Source of the DNA: Bin87 sp965261925
GTDB taxonomy: Bacteria; Chloroflexota; Dehalococcoidia; Lucifugimonadales; UBA3495
Direction of reading: 5' to 3'
Assembly (NCBI GenBank): GCA_965261925.1
Contig: OZ253486.1
Location: 2,790,001 to 2,854,000 of the forward strand
Length of the DNA stretch: 64,000 nt
The number at the start of each line of letters is the position of its first letter. Position 1 is the first letter of the stretch. Shown one piece after another: positions 42,390-51,593 of this stretch. A program made the position numbers and the translations under genes. Below the pieces are notes generated by a model. The model was not told the origin of the DNA and did no database searches. It saw nothing but the letters and a program-made list of their open reading frames with translations.

Positions 42390-45185
42390 ATGTCCAGCGC
42401 CAACCAGATGTCGATGCAGATGACCTTTTCAGCCGGTGACGAAAAGTCTCCGTTGCTGCTGCTGATCGACGGACACGCAATGGTCCACCGTTCTTTCAGG
42501 GCAATCAGCGCCAGCCGCAATTTGACGGTGTCCTCCACTGGCGAGGATGTCACGGGCGTCTACGGGTTTGCCAGCGTTTTCATGCGGGCGCTAAACGAAT
42601 GGCAACCAAGCCACGTCGCCGTCGCTTTCGACACACCGTCTCCAACCTTCCGCCACGAACGCTTCCCGGCATACAAGGCGCAACGGCCGCCCACGCCTCT
42701 GGAACTGCGGGGTCAGTTCGACCGCGTGAAAGAGTTGATGGCAACGTTCTCCGTGCCGATTTACGAATTGCCCGGCTACGAGGCCGACGACGTCATTGGC
42801 ACGCTTTGCCGGCAAGCCGAGGCCGCGCATGTGCCCACGGTGATTCTCACCGGAGACCGCGACACTTTCCAGCTTATTTCCCCGCTGATTCGCGTGGACC
42901 TGGCCAGCAGCGAGCGCGACCGGCGGATCGTGGACGAGGAGGAATTGGCCGCCAGGTACGGCGGGCTTACGGCAGAACAACAGCCGGATTACAAAGCGCT
43001 GGTTGGCGACAAATCGGACAATATACCCGGAATTCCCGGCGTTGGGGACAAGACGGCGACAACCCTGCTGACCAACTACAGCACGCTGGAAGGCATATAC
43101 GAGAATCTGGAACAGATCACTCAGAAGAGGGTGCAGAACAACCTGGCGACCAACCGGGACGAGGCGTTTGAATATCGTTTTCTGACCACGATCAAGTGCG
43201 ATTCGCCGACTACGCTCGATCTCGACGCCTGCAAGTTCGGCGACTACGAACGTTCCGACGTGGTCGCCCTGATGACGGCCTTGGAATTCCACAGCATAGT
43301 GGGACGAGTGCCTTCACCTGATGCGCCGTGGGCTACAGCTTCGGATAGCGCCGGTCACGCTCCCGTCCCGGCGGCCGCCGCGTCGGACGTGGCGATGGAC
43401 TACGATTACCGCGTCGTCGACACGCCGCCAGACTTGGACGCGATGATCGCCGCCATCCGGGACGCTGGCTCCTTTGCGTTCGACACCGAGGCCAGCGGGA
43501 CTGACCCAATGTCGGCCGAGTTGGCCGGATTGAGTTTTTCCATCGAAGGCGGCCAGTCGTGGTACGTACCGGTAGGGCACAAGTCGGGACAACAATTGCC
43601 CTTGGACGAGGTGATGGCCGCGGTGCGACCCTTGTTTACCGGTGAAGGTCTAAAGCGCGCGGCCCACAACGCCAACTATGATCTGACGCTGCTAAGCAAC
43701 TATGGAGTGGACCCATACCAGGTTGTTGACCACGACACCATGATTGCAGCTCACCTCCTGGGCAACGGCCGGGTGGGCCTGAAACCCCTGGCCCTTTCAA
43801 TACTCGGTCGGGAAATGACCGAGATCACCGAACTTATCGGGAAGGGAGCCCGCCAGATAACCTTCAACGAGGTTGAGATCACCGATGGCGCACCGTACGC
43901 TGCGGCGGACGCGGACTGCACGCTGCGCTTGCGTCGGCACTTTGACCCGCCATTGGCAGCACAAGGCCTAGTCGACCTGTTTGCGGATGTCGAACTGCCG
44001 CTGGTGCCGGTGTTGGTCGAGATGCAGCGCGCAGGAGTCCGGTTGGACGCGGGCATCCTCCACGAGATGTCGCGCGACCTGCACGAACAACTGGAACAGA
44101 TCCAAGCGGAACTTTTCAACTCTATCGGCCACAGCGTCAACATCAATTCGCCCAAGCAGTTGAGCGATCTGCTTTTCGGAGAGTTGGGTTTGCCGAAGTC
44201 ACGGCGTACCCGGTCGGGTTTTTCCACCGATGCCAACGCCCTGGAGGCGTTGAAAGGTTTGCATCCGGCGGTGGACAAGATCCTGGACTACCGGCAAGTT
44301 TCCAAGCTGAAGTCAACCTACGTCGACGCGCTACCGGAGATGGTGAACTCGGTCACCGGCCGGATCCATACGTCGTATCACCAAACCGGGTCGGCCACCG
44401 GCAGGGTCAGCAGCAGCGATCCCAACCTGCAAAACATACCAGTCCGAACTGAATTGGGCCGCCAAGTCCGCCGCGCATTTGTGGCCGACTCCGGATGCCA
44501 GCTGCTTTCAGCGGACTATTCTCAGATTGAGCTGAGGGTGCTGGCTCATATGTCGCAGGACCCTTCGCTACTGGAAGCGTTCCGGAGAGGAGAGGACATT
44601 CACGCCGCGACCGCGAGCCAGATGTTCAGCGTGGCCATCAATGACGTGGACGCGGAGCAGCGCCGGATCGCCAAGGTGCTTAATTTCGGCGTGATCTACG
44701 GCTTGGGACCATACGGGATATCGCAACAGACGGGGTTCAGTCGCGAGGAGGGACGCCATTTCATCGATACCTATCTTTCACGGTACCCGGGCATCAATGG
44801 TTACCTGGAGTCCGTGAAGGAGCGGACCAGGAACGTGATGTACGCGGAAACCCTGCTGGGAAGGCGCCGGTACCTGCCGGATATACAATCCACAAATCAC
44901 AACACTCGCGCGGCTGCTGAGCGGATGGCGATAAACATGCCGATCCAGGGGACGGCTGCGGACATCATGAAGATAGCCATGATCAACGTGCGCGCCCGGA
45001 TGATCAAGGAGCAAATGCGCTCCAGCATGATATTGCAGGTCCACGACGAGTTGGTGTTTGAAGTGCCGGATGATGAAATGGACGTGATGACCGAGCTGGT
45101 GACGGACGAGATGCCGGCGGCAATGGATCTCGACGTCACGCTCAGGGTGGATGTGAAATCCGGCTACTCCTGGGGCGACTTCTGA
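42390..45185 (+). CDS. polA: DNA polymerase I
   Basis: A 931-residue three-domain polymerase. The 5' nuclease has LLLIDGHAMVHRSF, DTPSPTFRHERFPAYKAQR and GDKSDNIPGIPGVGDKTA. The proofreading domain has FAFDTEASGTDP, where the Asp and Glu metal ligands are kept. The polymerase has motif A LSADYSQIELRVLAHMSQD, motif B RRIAKVLNFGVIYGLGPYGI and motif C LQVHDELVFEVP. It fills gaps and removes primers. GGAG seven bases before ATG 42390 makes this the better start than ATG 42384. Confidence 0.97.
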   Translation: MSSANQMSMQMTFSAGDEKSPLLLLIDGHAMVHRSFRAISASRNLTVSSTGEDVTGVYGFASVFMRALNEWQPSHVAVAFDTPSPTFRHERFPAYKAQRPPTPLELRGQFDRVKELMATFSVPIYELPGYEADDVIGTLCRQAEAAHVPTVILTGDRDTFQLISPLIRVDLASSERDRRIVDEEELAARYGGLTAEQQPDYKALVGDKSDNIPGIPGVGDKTATTLLTNYSTLEGIYENLEQITQKRVQNNLATNRDEAFEYRFLTTIKCDSPTTLDLDACKFGDYERSDVVALMTALEFHSIVGRVPSPDAPWATASDSAGHAPVPAAAASDVAMDYDYRVVDTPPDLDAMIAAIRDAGSFAFDTEASGTDPMSAELAGLSFSIEGGQSWYVPVGHKSGQQLPLDEVMAAVRPLFTGEGLKRAAHNANYDLTLLSNYGVDPYQVVDHDTMIAAHLLGNGRVGLKPLALSILGREMTEITELIGKGARQITFNEVEITDGAPYAAADADCTLRLRRHFDPPLAAQGLVDLFADVELPLVPVLVEMQRAGVRLDAGILHEMSRDLHEQLEQIQAELFNSIGHSVNINSPKQLSDLLFGELGLPKSRRTRSGFSTDANALEALKGLHPAVDKILDYRQVSKLKSTYVDALPEMVNSVTGRIHTSYHQTGSATGRVSSSDPNLQNIPVRTELGRQVRRAFVADSGCQLLSADYSQIELRVLAHMSQDPSLLEAFRRGEDIHAATASQMFSVAINDVDAEQRRIAKVLNFGVIYGLGPYGISQQTGFSREEGRHFIDTYLSRYPGINGYLESVKERTRNVMYAETLLGRRRYLPDIQSTNHNTRAAAERMAINMPIQGTAADIMKIAMINVRARMIKEQMRSSMILQVHDELVFEVPDDEMDVMTELVTDEMPAAMDLDVTLRVDVKSGYSWGDF

Positions 45186-45322
45186 TTCGAAACACCGCGC
45201 TTTGGCTGTTATCGTGTTGAGCGGCGTGACAATCCATGTCGGGCAACTTCCGATGCGCTCTCTTTTGACAATGAATCCGATGACAATGAATCCGACACCA
45301 CACCCCGCAGAGGTCAATACCA

Positions 45323-46201
45323 GTGCAGTTGCTTCGTAGCATTGTCTTTGTTCCCGGAAACCGCGCCAACATGCTGGAGAGGGCGTTGGGATTCGGCGCC
45401 GACATCATCATGGTGGACCTCGAGGACTCGGTGCCCTTGGGCGAGAAGGCCGCGGCGTGCGAGTTGGCAACCGAATGGGTCCCGCGCTTGGCGGAAGCCG
45501 GCAAACAAGTGATGGTGAGAGTCAACGCCCTGGAAACCGGCTTGGCGGCTGGGGAACTGTCAGCGGTGGTATCGGCCGATTTGAGCGGCATCAGCATCGG
45601 GAAAGGGAACACTCCCTGGGATGTGCAGCAGGTGGACAAACTGCTCGCGCCTTTGGAATCTAGGATCGGGATAGAAACGGGCAACATCAAGGTGATCCCG
45701 TGGATCGAAACTGCTATGTCCATCGTCCATGTCTACGAGATGGCGCGGGCGTCGCAACGGACCGTCGGGATAGCATTCGGAGCCGAGGACTACACGAACG
45801 ATATGGGGATCATAAGAAGCGACTTCGGCGAAGAGTGTTATTTCGCTCGGTCAACGGTTGCCGTGGCGGCGCGGGCTGCCGGCGTTGCCGGCCTGGACGG
45901 CCCGTTCGTGGGTTTTCGGGATCCCGAAGGTCTGAAAACCGACGCCGGCGCAGCGCGCCGGATGGGGTATACCGGCAAGTTCGCAATTCATCCGGCACAG
46001 ATAGACGCGATCAACGAGACGTTTTCTCCCAACCCCGAAGACGTGGCATACGCGAAGCGTGTGGTAGAGGCGTGGGATGAAGCGGAAGCGGCCGGAAGAG
46101 GCTCGTTATCCATTGACGGGCGCATGGTAGATGTGCCGGTCGTGAAACGAGCACAAAATCTGCTGGCCCAAGCGGCGGCAATCGAAGCGCAGACCAATTA
46201 A
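45323..46201 (+). CDS. HpcH/HpaI aldolase / citrate lyase beta-like (CitE) protein
   Basis: A 292-residue TIM-barrel lyase. SIVFVPGNRANMLERAL, GADIIMVDLEDSVPLGEK, VMVRVNAL, GAEDYTNDMG and GYTGKFAIHPAQIDAINETF are typical of CitE-like stand-alone proteins that cleave citramalyl-, malyl- or hydroxymethylglutaryl-CoA type substrates. The metal ligands in the LEDSV and GAEDY segments are present. The start is GTG 45323 with GAGG nine bases upstream. The substrate cannot be assigned. Confidence 0.9.
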   Translation: MQLLRSIVFVPGNRANMLERALGFGADIIMVDLEDSVPLGEKAAACELATEWVPRLAEAGKQVMVRVNALETGLAAGELSAVVSADLSGISIGKGNTPWDVQQVDKLLAPLESRIGIETGNIKVIPWIETAMSIVHVYEMARASQRTVGIAFGAEDYTNDMGIIRSDFGEECYFARSTVAVAARAAGVAGLDGPFVGFRDPEGLKTDAGAARRMGYTGKFAIHPAQIDAINETFSPNPEDVAYAKRVVEAWDEAEAAGRGSLSIDGRMVDVPVVKRAQNLLAQAAAIEAQTN

Positions 46202-46352
46202 TGACCCACATGACGGACACCGCACAACCGGGATAGATCTCATTGGTGACCTGAACATCAGGTTGTGTCATCCGCCGGCGCCCGTCGGACCCGTTGCCCG
46301 GCAAAACACGAAACCGCTGCACAGGTACGAGTTGTGCCCAACCGTCAGTCGT

Positions 46353-46727
46353 ATGTTCCCTGATCGCATCATCCTTACTGGGTTGCAGTTCTACGGCTTT
46401 CACGGGGTCAACCCCGAAGAACGGAGCTTAGGACAACATTTCATAGTGGACCTCGAAGCCGAGCTTGACCTGAGGATCCCAGCCGCCACGGATCGTCTGG
46501 AAGATACGGTGAGTTATACCGAACTGTATCGGGCAGTCAAAACGGTGATGGAAGGGGAACCGTGCAATCTGTTGGAATCCGCCGCCGGAAACATAGCCCG
46601 GAACGTTTTGGACCAGCACCTGGAAATCGGGGCGGTTCGAGTCCGAGTTCACAAACCCCGCCCACCGATAAAGGGGTCTGTCATAGAGGCCGCTGCGGTG
46701 GAAATCTACCGGTCGCGCCAGGCCTGA
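46353..46727 (+). CDS. folB: dihydroneopterin aldolase
   Basis: A 124-residue FolB enzyme of folate synthesis. DRIILTGLQFYGFHGVNPEER carries the catalytic Glu region, GQHFIVDLEAELD and DTVSYTELYRAV follow, and VRVHKPRPPI contains the conserved Lys. ATG 46353 matches the family length (about 120). The upstream extension to 46263 is non-conserved. No other folate gene is adjacent in the window. Confidence 0.92.
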   Translation: MFPDRIILTGLQFYGFHGVNPEERSLGQHFIVDLEAELDLRIPAATDRLEDTVSYTELYRAVKTVMEGEPCNLLESAAGNIARNVLDQHLEIGAVRVRVHKPRPPIKGSVIEAAAVEIYRSRQA

Positions 46728-46759
46728 ACAGCCCGACAGCGACACGAGGACCGAACGAC

Positions 46760-48394
46760 ATGGTTACCAATCAGACAGCCAACGACGCCGGCGTGGCCGG
46801 CGCGTTCAATGATGCGACTAAGCTCCAGTACATCAACCTCAGCAACAAGCCGCCTTTGTATAAGATCTACCCTGACCTGCGATCCATACCGCTGCCGGAT
46901 GTGGCCGGCTCATCCGGACCAGAGATGTCGACGTTGCAGGCCATCCGTGGCTCCGAACCAAACTCCGAAGGGGGAAGCACGCCAACGGTGCAGACCCTGG
47001 CGGAGTTGCTCTATCACGCAGCCGCGGTGATTCGGCGTCGGAATCTGCGGGACGGTGAGGTGCACTATCGGGGAGCAGCGTCTGCCGGGGCACTCTACCC
47101 AACCGAAGTCTACGTGGTTTGCGGTGACCTGGACGGTCTGAGGGCCGGGGTATACCACTTCAACCCGCTCGATTGTACTCTGGCGCGCTTGCGAAACGGC
47201 GACCTGCGGCGCTGGGTGGGTGCAGCTTCCCAAGACCATGCCGCATACCCGGCGACCTTGGTGTTCACGACGGTGTTCTGGCGAAGCGCCTGGAAATATC
47301 GGGAAAGGGGTTACCGATATTGCTACTGGGACCTGGGTACGATTGCCGCCAATCTCACCGCAGCGGGGAACGCCGCGTCTACTCCAGTGGGTTTGAAATT
47401 TGGATTCGTGGACCGTTCGCTATGCGGGTTCTTGGGGATTGATGGGCTTGACGAAGCTCCATCCCTCTTGGCCACCATCGGCAACCCGGACGGTACGCTG
47501 AACCCGGGTTCAGGTGACGTTCCGGGCATGTTGTCCCAGGAAAGCAACGACCTCACGGCCGGCGCCCTGGAATACCCCCTGTCGCGAGAAATTCACCTCG
47601 GTTCCTGGCTGCGGACGAGGGAAGACGTATCAATCTGGAATGAAAATGGTGTGAAGAGCGACGATAACCAAAAAGAAGAACTGGACGGCACTGGCGAGCG
47701 TTTCCGGCCCTTGCGTTCGGGATCGGACGGAGCCTTTGACGCCGCGGTGGACCTTTCGTCTCACCCGGCACAATCGTTGGGCGATTGCATCCGTTCGCGA
47801 GGCTCGACCAGGCGTTTCGCAACGGAACCGATTCCTTGGGAGGGTTTCCGCTCGATCCTGGAAGCGGCAGGGAGCCCGATCGGCGCGCCGCAGTTAGCGG
47901 GTGGGTTTTCGCCGTACATGAGCATTTATTTTATTGTAAACGCCGTGGACGGCCTTGCCCCTGGAGCCTACTACTACAATCGTTTCTACAACGGCTTGCG
48001 GTTACTCAAGGAGGGAGACCTCAGAGAAACCGCGGGACATTTGGGTTTTGAACAGGCATTGCCGGCAGACGCCGCTGCCGTAGCGTTCATCACCGCCGAC
48101 TTGCAGTTGATCGAACGCGATTTCGGGACCAGGGGATACCGAATGGCGCAGACGCTCGCGGGAATCATCGGCGGACGTATATACCTCGCTTCGCATGCGC
48201 TGGGTTTGGGGGCCACGGGCCTCACGTTTTTCGACGACGCGGTCGTCGAGTTTTTTGAGCCTCACGCCGCTGGCCAAGAAACGGTATTCGTGGTGCCGAT
48301 GGGCATTCCACACCAGGACAACCGGGTCCGCCCGTTCCGGTCCAGGCTGGCCGTCAGCCTAGACGCCCGGGCCCGGGGTGCGGGACAGGGATGA
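46760..48394 (+). CDS. SagB/ThcOx-type oxidoreductase with two nitroreductase domains
   Basis: A 544-residue protein with tandem nitroreductase-fold domains. The first contains SNKPPLYKIYP, LAELLYHAAAVIRRR and HYRGAASAGALYPTEVYVV with RYCYWDLGTIAANL, as in ThcOx/SagB dehydrogenases. The second begins LGDCIRSRGSTRRFATEPI and ends RMAQTLAGIIGGRIYLASHALGLGATG. FMN-dependent oxidation is the family chemistry; SagB proteins oxidise azolines in RiPPs, but no YcaO or precursor gene is nearby. ATG 46760 was preferred to in-frame starts inside folB. Confidence 0.85.
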   Translation: MVTNQTANDAGVAGAFNDATKLQYINLSNKPPLYKIYPDLRSIPLPDVAGSSGPEMSTLQAIRGSEPNSEGGSTPTVQTLAELLYHAAAVIRRRNLRDGEVHYRGAASAGALYPTEVYVVCGDLDGLRAGVYHFNPLDCTLARLRNGDLRRWVGAASQDHAAYPATLVFTTVFWRSAWKYRERGYRYCYWDLGTIAANLTAAGNAASTPVGLKFGFVDRSLCGFLGIDGLDEAPSLLATIGNPDGTLNPGSGDVPGMLSQESNDLTAGALEYPLSREIHLGSWLRTREDVSIWNENGVKSDDNQKEELDGTGERFRPLRSGSDGAFDAAVDLSSHPAQSLGDCIRSRGSTRRFATEPIPWEGFRSILEAAGSPIGAPQLAGGFSPYMSIYFIVNAVDGLAPGAYYYNRFYNGLRLLKEGDLRETAGHLGFEQALPADAAAVAFITADLQLIERDFGTRGYRMAQTLAGIIGGRIYLASHALGLGATGLTFFDDAVVEFFEPHAAGQETVFVVPMGIPHQDNRVRPFRSRLAVSLDARARGAGQG

Positions 48395-48419
48395 CCGTAC
48401 CAAGCCCAAGGTAAGTCAG

Positions 48420-49367
48420 CTAGTCCCACTCCTCTTCGTCTGCTGAGGGCGGGGTTGCGGGCGACCAGGCGGTCACATCTTCGTCGGTGTCCAAAGTTGG
48501 AACATCGTCCATGCCCACCGATTCTACGGAAGTGTCGTCGTGCATGTTCAAGACTGCGTTCTCGACGGAATCTGAGATGTCATCGGCGTCAATTGCGTCC
48601 GAGGGAACTTGGTCTGATTCCTCGTCCGGTGAGGGCACGATTTGGTCAGGCTCCGCTATTGGACTTAGTTGGTGTGACTCGCTGGTTTGCGACGGGAAGG
48701 AGACGACATGACGCAAAGCGGGAGCCTGACCCGTTTCGCGCAAAATGACTGACAATCCGGCCTCTTCCAGCCCGACTACGGCTGCTTCGTACCGGTTGCC
48801 TCCGGACATAAGGCGGTTCAAGCGTCGGCCCAATCGACGTTGCAACGTCCCCAAGTAAGCGCCGTCCAAGGTATTGACGGTTACGCCGTCATCCTTTGCG
48901 GTCAACAAAACCACGTCACCCGCGCTGACAGGGAGGGTGTCCGACAGACCGGTCTGTTTGCACAGAGTAGTGGAACACGACTTTCCACTCTCAGCGATGA
49001 ACATGCGAGGCGATCTGCCGGTTACCGCGGGTAGTGACGACGCCTCTTCGGAGCGATTTTGGAGCCGATCAAGTCGCGCGAGATTTTTCCGCCCGATGAC
49101 ATTCGCGGGTGAGTGCAGGCGCAACTCTTCGAGGGTGCGGCGGGCCTCGGAATAGTTGCCCAGTTCCATCTGGGCTTTGGCCAAGCGATTGGACGCCTCA
49201 CAGTCAGTTGGACTTATATCCAGGATCTGCTGGTTTGCCGCTACCGCTTGTTCCCATTGGCCGTTGAGCGCAAACCGGATCGCCTCTTTGCCAAGTTGGG
49301 CTTTGGTGTGGCTGCTCATCGAATCCTTCATCGGTGCATGGCTTGGCGGGTAAGACACGTCATCCAC
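48420..49367 (-). CDS. TPR-containing protein with acidic C-terminal tail
   Basis: A 315-residue protein. Residues about 20-105 form two to three tetratricopeptide helices (KEAIRFALNGQWEQAVAANQ, SNRLAKAQMELGNYSEARRTLEELR). Residues about 125-230 form a small beta-rich domain of unknown type (AGDVVLLTAKDDGVTVNTLD, RYEAAVVGLEEAGLSVILRE). The last 80 residues are strongly acidic. No membrane segment. The start may instead be one of two ATGs 36-48 bases downstream; the latter has AAGGA. Function unknown; a scaffold role is likely. Confidence 0.72.
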   Translation of the reverse strand: MDDVSYPPSHAPMKDSMSSHTKAQLGKEAIRFALNGQWEQAVAANQQILDISPTDCEASNRLAKAQMELGNYSEARRTLEELRLHSPANVIGRKNLARLDRLQNRSEEASSLPAVTGRSPRMFIAESGKSCSTTLCKQTGLSDTLPVSAGDVVLLTAKDDGVTVNTLDGAYLGTLQRRLGRRLNRLMSGGNRYEAAVVGLEEAGLSVILRETGQAPALRHVVSFPSQTSESHQLSPIAEPDQIVPSPDEESDQVPSDAIDADDISDSVENAVLNMHDDTSVESVGMDDVPTLDTDEDVTAWSPATPPSADEEEWD

Positions 49368-49537
49368 TGATATTGACCTCCACCACCGGTCGGCTGCCCT
49401 TCCTTATCACTAACGATGTCTCGTTATAGGATTACACCCTGGTGGGGGGTACTTTCAATCTACCTAGATTGCCGATTTCGATGAATTATGGTCTTCGATT
49501 ATCGACCATATGAGCCAGCTGGCCCCGAGGTTCAATT

Positions 49538-50302
49538 TCAACGCTTGTAGCGGCCGGTGGCTGACCGATACCGGATGATTACGAGGTCGCGCAAGGTGTT
49601 CCATCCATCGCGAATCGGACGAACCTTGCTCTCCGACCGGTAGTGCCAGTCGATCCCGACCTCGACGATCCCAAACCCTCGTCGGCGAGCCAGGAACAGG
49701 ATTTCAGCATCGAACGCAAACCCGTCCAGCGTCTGTAGTTCGAAGAGGGTTTCGGCGGCGGTGTCGGGGAATACCTTGAACCCACACTGCGTGTCGGAGA
49801 TACCGGGCGTAGCCAGTATCCTGGTCACGGCATTGAAAACCCGCCCCATCAGCCATCTTCGTCGAGGTTCACCAATGCGAATGGCTCCGGGTGCCTCTCT
49901 TGAGCCGATTACGATATCCAACGACGCGGCGTGTTCCTGCGAGGGGGTGGGTTCCGGCAACAGACGTTCTAACAGGCGTATCGGCATCGACAGATCGGCG
50001 TCGCAGAGGAAACGATATTCGCCGCTCGCTGCGAGCATCCCGTTCTTAACGGCCCACCCCTTGCCCCGGTGGGGCAGAGCAAGCAGCTTAACGCGCTCGT
50101 CCTCTCGTGCCGCCCGATCAACCACGTCAGACGTGGAGTCGTTGCTCCCGTCGTCGGCTACTATGATCTCCCACTCAAATGGCTTCCCGCGCAAATATGC
50201 GGAGACCGTCTCAAGCGTCTCGGGAAGGCGGCGCTCCTCGTTGTAGGCCGGAATGATTACAGACAGGTAGCAAGCGGACATTGCCGTCCGGTCGAGGTCC
50301 AC
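49538..50302 (-). CDS. family 2 glycosyltransferase, dolichyl/polyprenyl-phosphate type
   Basis: A 254-residue GT-A enzyme: LSVIIPAYNEERRLPETLETV, WEIIVADDGSNDST, RGKGWAVKNGMLAASGEY, LCDADLSMP (the metal-binding DxD) and SDTQCGFKVFP. It most resembles dolichyl-phosphate beta-glucosyltransferase-like enzymes that charge a lipid carrier. It begins right after the lysC stop, at GTG 50302; an internal ATG at 50281 is equally possible. There is no C-terminal membrane domain. Confidence 0.88.
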   Translation of the reverse strand: MDLDRTAMSACYLSVIIPAYNEERRLPETLETVSAYLRGKPFEWEIIVADDGSNDSTSDVVDRAAREDERVKLLALPHRGKGWAVKNGMLAASGEYRFLCDADLSMPIRLLERLLPEPTPSQEHAASLDIVIGSREAPGAIRIGEPRRRWLMGRVFNAVTRILATPGISDTQCGFKVFPDTAAETLFELQTLDGFAFDAEILFLARRRGFGIVEVGIDWHYRSESKVRPIRDGWNTLRDLVIIRYRSATGRYKR

Positions 50303-51532
50303 CTAACGGGACTTGTCCAGTTCGAAACCCTGGTGCAGCAAGCGAACGGCCTCCTGCGCCTGATCGCGACTGATAATGCACGATATACGAATTTCAGACG
50401 TGGTGATCATGTCGATATTGATGCCGCCGTCGGCCAGGATACGAAACATGCGGGACGCGTAACCGGGCGTGTTCTGCATTCCCGATCCGACCACGCTGAC
50501 TGAGGCCAGTGTTGGGTCACTGATGACCTGGCCCATTCCCAGCGCCGTTTCCAGAGGAGCAATGACGCGGAGCGCGCGCGGCAAATCATCGGTGGTGACG
50601 GTAAAACTGATGTCCGTCGTGGTTCGGTCGGCGCTGGTGTTCTGGACGATGGTATCCACGTTGATGCCGGCTTCCGAAAGCGGTTCAAACAGTCCTGCCG
50701 CAACACCGGGCCTATCGGCAACCCCGCACACGGTGACCTTGGCGACATTGGATTGGTAAGCGATGCCAGTAACCTTGATCCGGTCTTCCATCTGCCTGTC
50801 GTCCGATACTTGCCGTATGAGAGTTCCGGTTGCGTCGACGAAACTGGACGCCACGTATATGGGAACATTGTAGGCCGCTCCCAACTCAATTGACCTAGGG
50901 TGCATTTTCGCACCCGCCGCGGCCAGTTCCAACATCTCTTCATAGCCGACTTCGGGCATTTTGGAAGCGTTGGCGACAACCCGAGGATCAGCAGTATAGA
51001 TTCCCTCGACGTCGGTATAGATGTCGCAGCGGTCAGCACCCAGCGCCGCCGCCAACGCCACGGCCGTGGTGTCGGAACCGCCTCGGCCCAGCGTGGTAAC
51101 GTCGTCATCGGGCGTGAGACCCTGGAATCCGGCTACGATCACCAACCGGCCGGCATCCAGTTCGCGGCTAATCCGATCCGGGTCCACTTGACTGATGCGA
51201 GCCCGGCCATACGAGTTGTCAGTTCTGATTCCCGCCTGGGGTCCGCTCAAGCTGATGGCGTCGTAACCCAGACTACGCAGTGCCATGGACAGCAAGGTGA
51301 TCGATACGAGCTCGCCTGTAGACAGAAGGAAATCGAGTTCCCGGGGATCAGGCTCGTTCGAAACGGTGCGCGCCAGATCGATCAGTTCGTCGGTGGTGCC
51401 GCCCATGGCCGAAACCACGGTTACGATCTGATGACCCTGGTCATGCACTGCGGCGATACGCCGCGCCACGTTTACTATCTTGTCAGCATCGGCGACGGAA
51501 CTGCCGCCGTACTTATGCACGTAGAGGGCCAT
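50303..51532 (-). CDS. lysC: aspartate kinase
   Basis: A 409-residue monofunctional aspartokinase. MALYVHKYGGSSVADADKI is the substrate-binding start; GFQGLTPDDDVTTLGRGGSD, ALGADRCDIYTDVEGIYTADP and KMHPRSIELGA follow. Two ACT domains at the C-terminus (GVADRPGVAAGLFEPLSEAGIN and SVVGSGMQNTPGYASRMFRI) imply feedback control by lysine and/or threonine. ATG 51532 gives the conserved N-terminus. It follows thrB, so the cluster feeds threonine synthesis. Confidence 0.96.
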   Translation of the reverse strand: MALYVHKYGGSSVADADKIVNVARRIAAVHDQGHQIVTVVSAMGGTTDELIDLARTVSNEPDPRELDFLLSTGELVSITLLSMALRSLGYDAISLSGPQAGIRTDNSYGRARISQVDPDRISRELDAGRLVIVAGFQGLTPDDDVTTLGRGGSDTTAVALAAALGADRCDIYTDVEGIYTADPRVVANASKMPEVGYEEMLELAAAGAKMHPRSIELGAAYNVPIYVASSFVDATGTLIRQVSDDRQMEDRIKVTGIAYQSNVAKVTVCGVADRPGVAAGLFEPLSEAGINVDTIVQNTSADRTTTDISFTVTTDDLPRALRVIAPLETALGMGQVISDPTLASVSVVGSGMQNTPGYASRMFRILADGGINIDMITTSEIRISCIISRDQAQEAVRLLHQGFELDKSR

Positions 51533-51593
51533 ATGATCTGCTCGGTCGGTTGCCGAATCCGGTATATCAAGAACCGGGGGCGAAGGTCGCGGG

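Noticed and set aside
46562..46759. N-terminal extension of the SagB-like protein inside folB
   Set aside because: It overlaps the conserved folB frame; the first conserved residues follow ATG 46760.
46760..48394. RiPP biosynthetic cluster around the SagB-like gene
   Set aside because: Neighbours are folB, a TPR gene and a CitE-like gene; no YcaO, precursor peptide or exporter is present.
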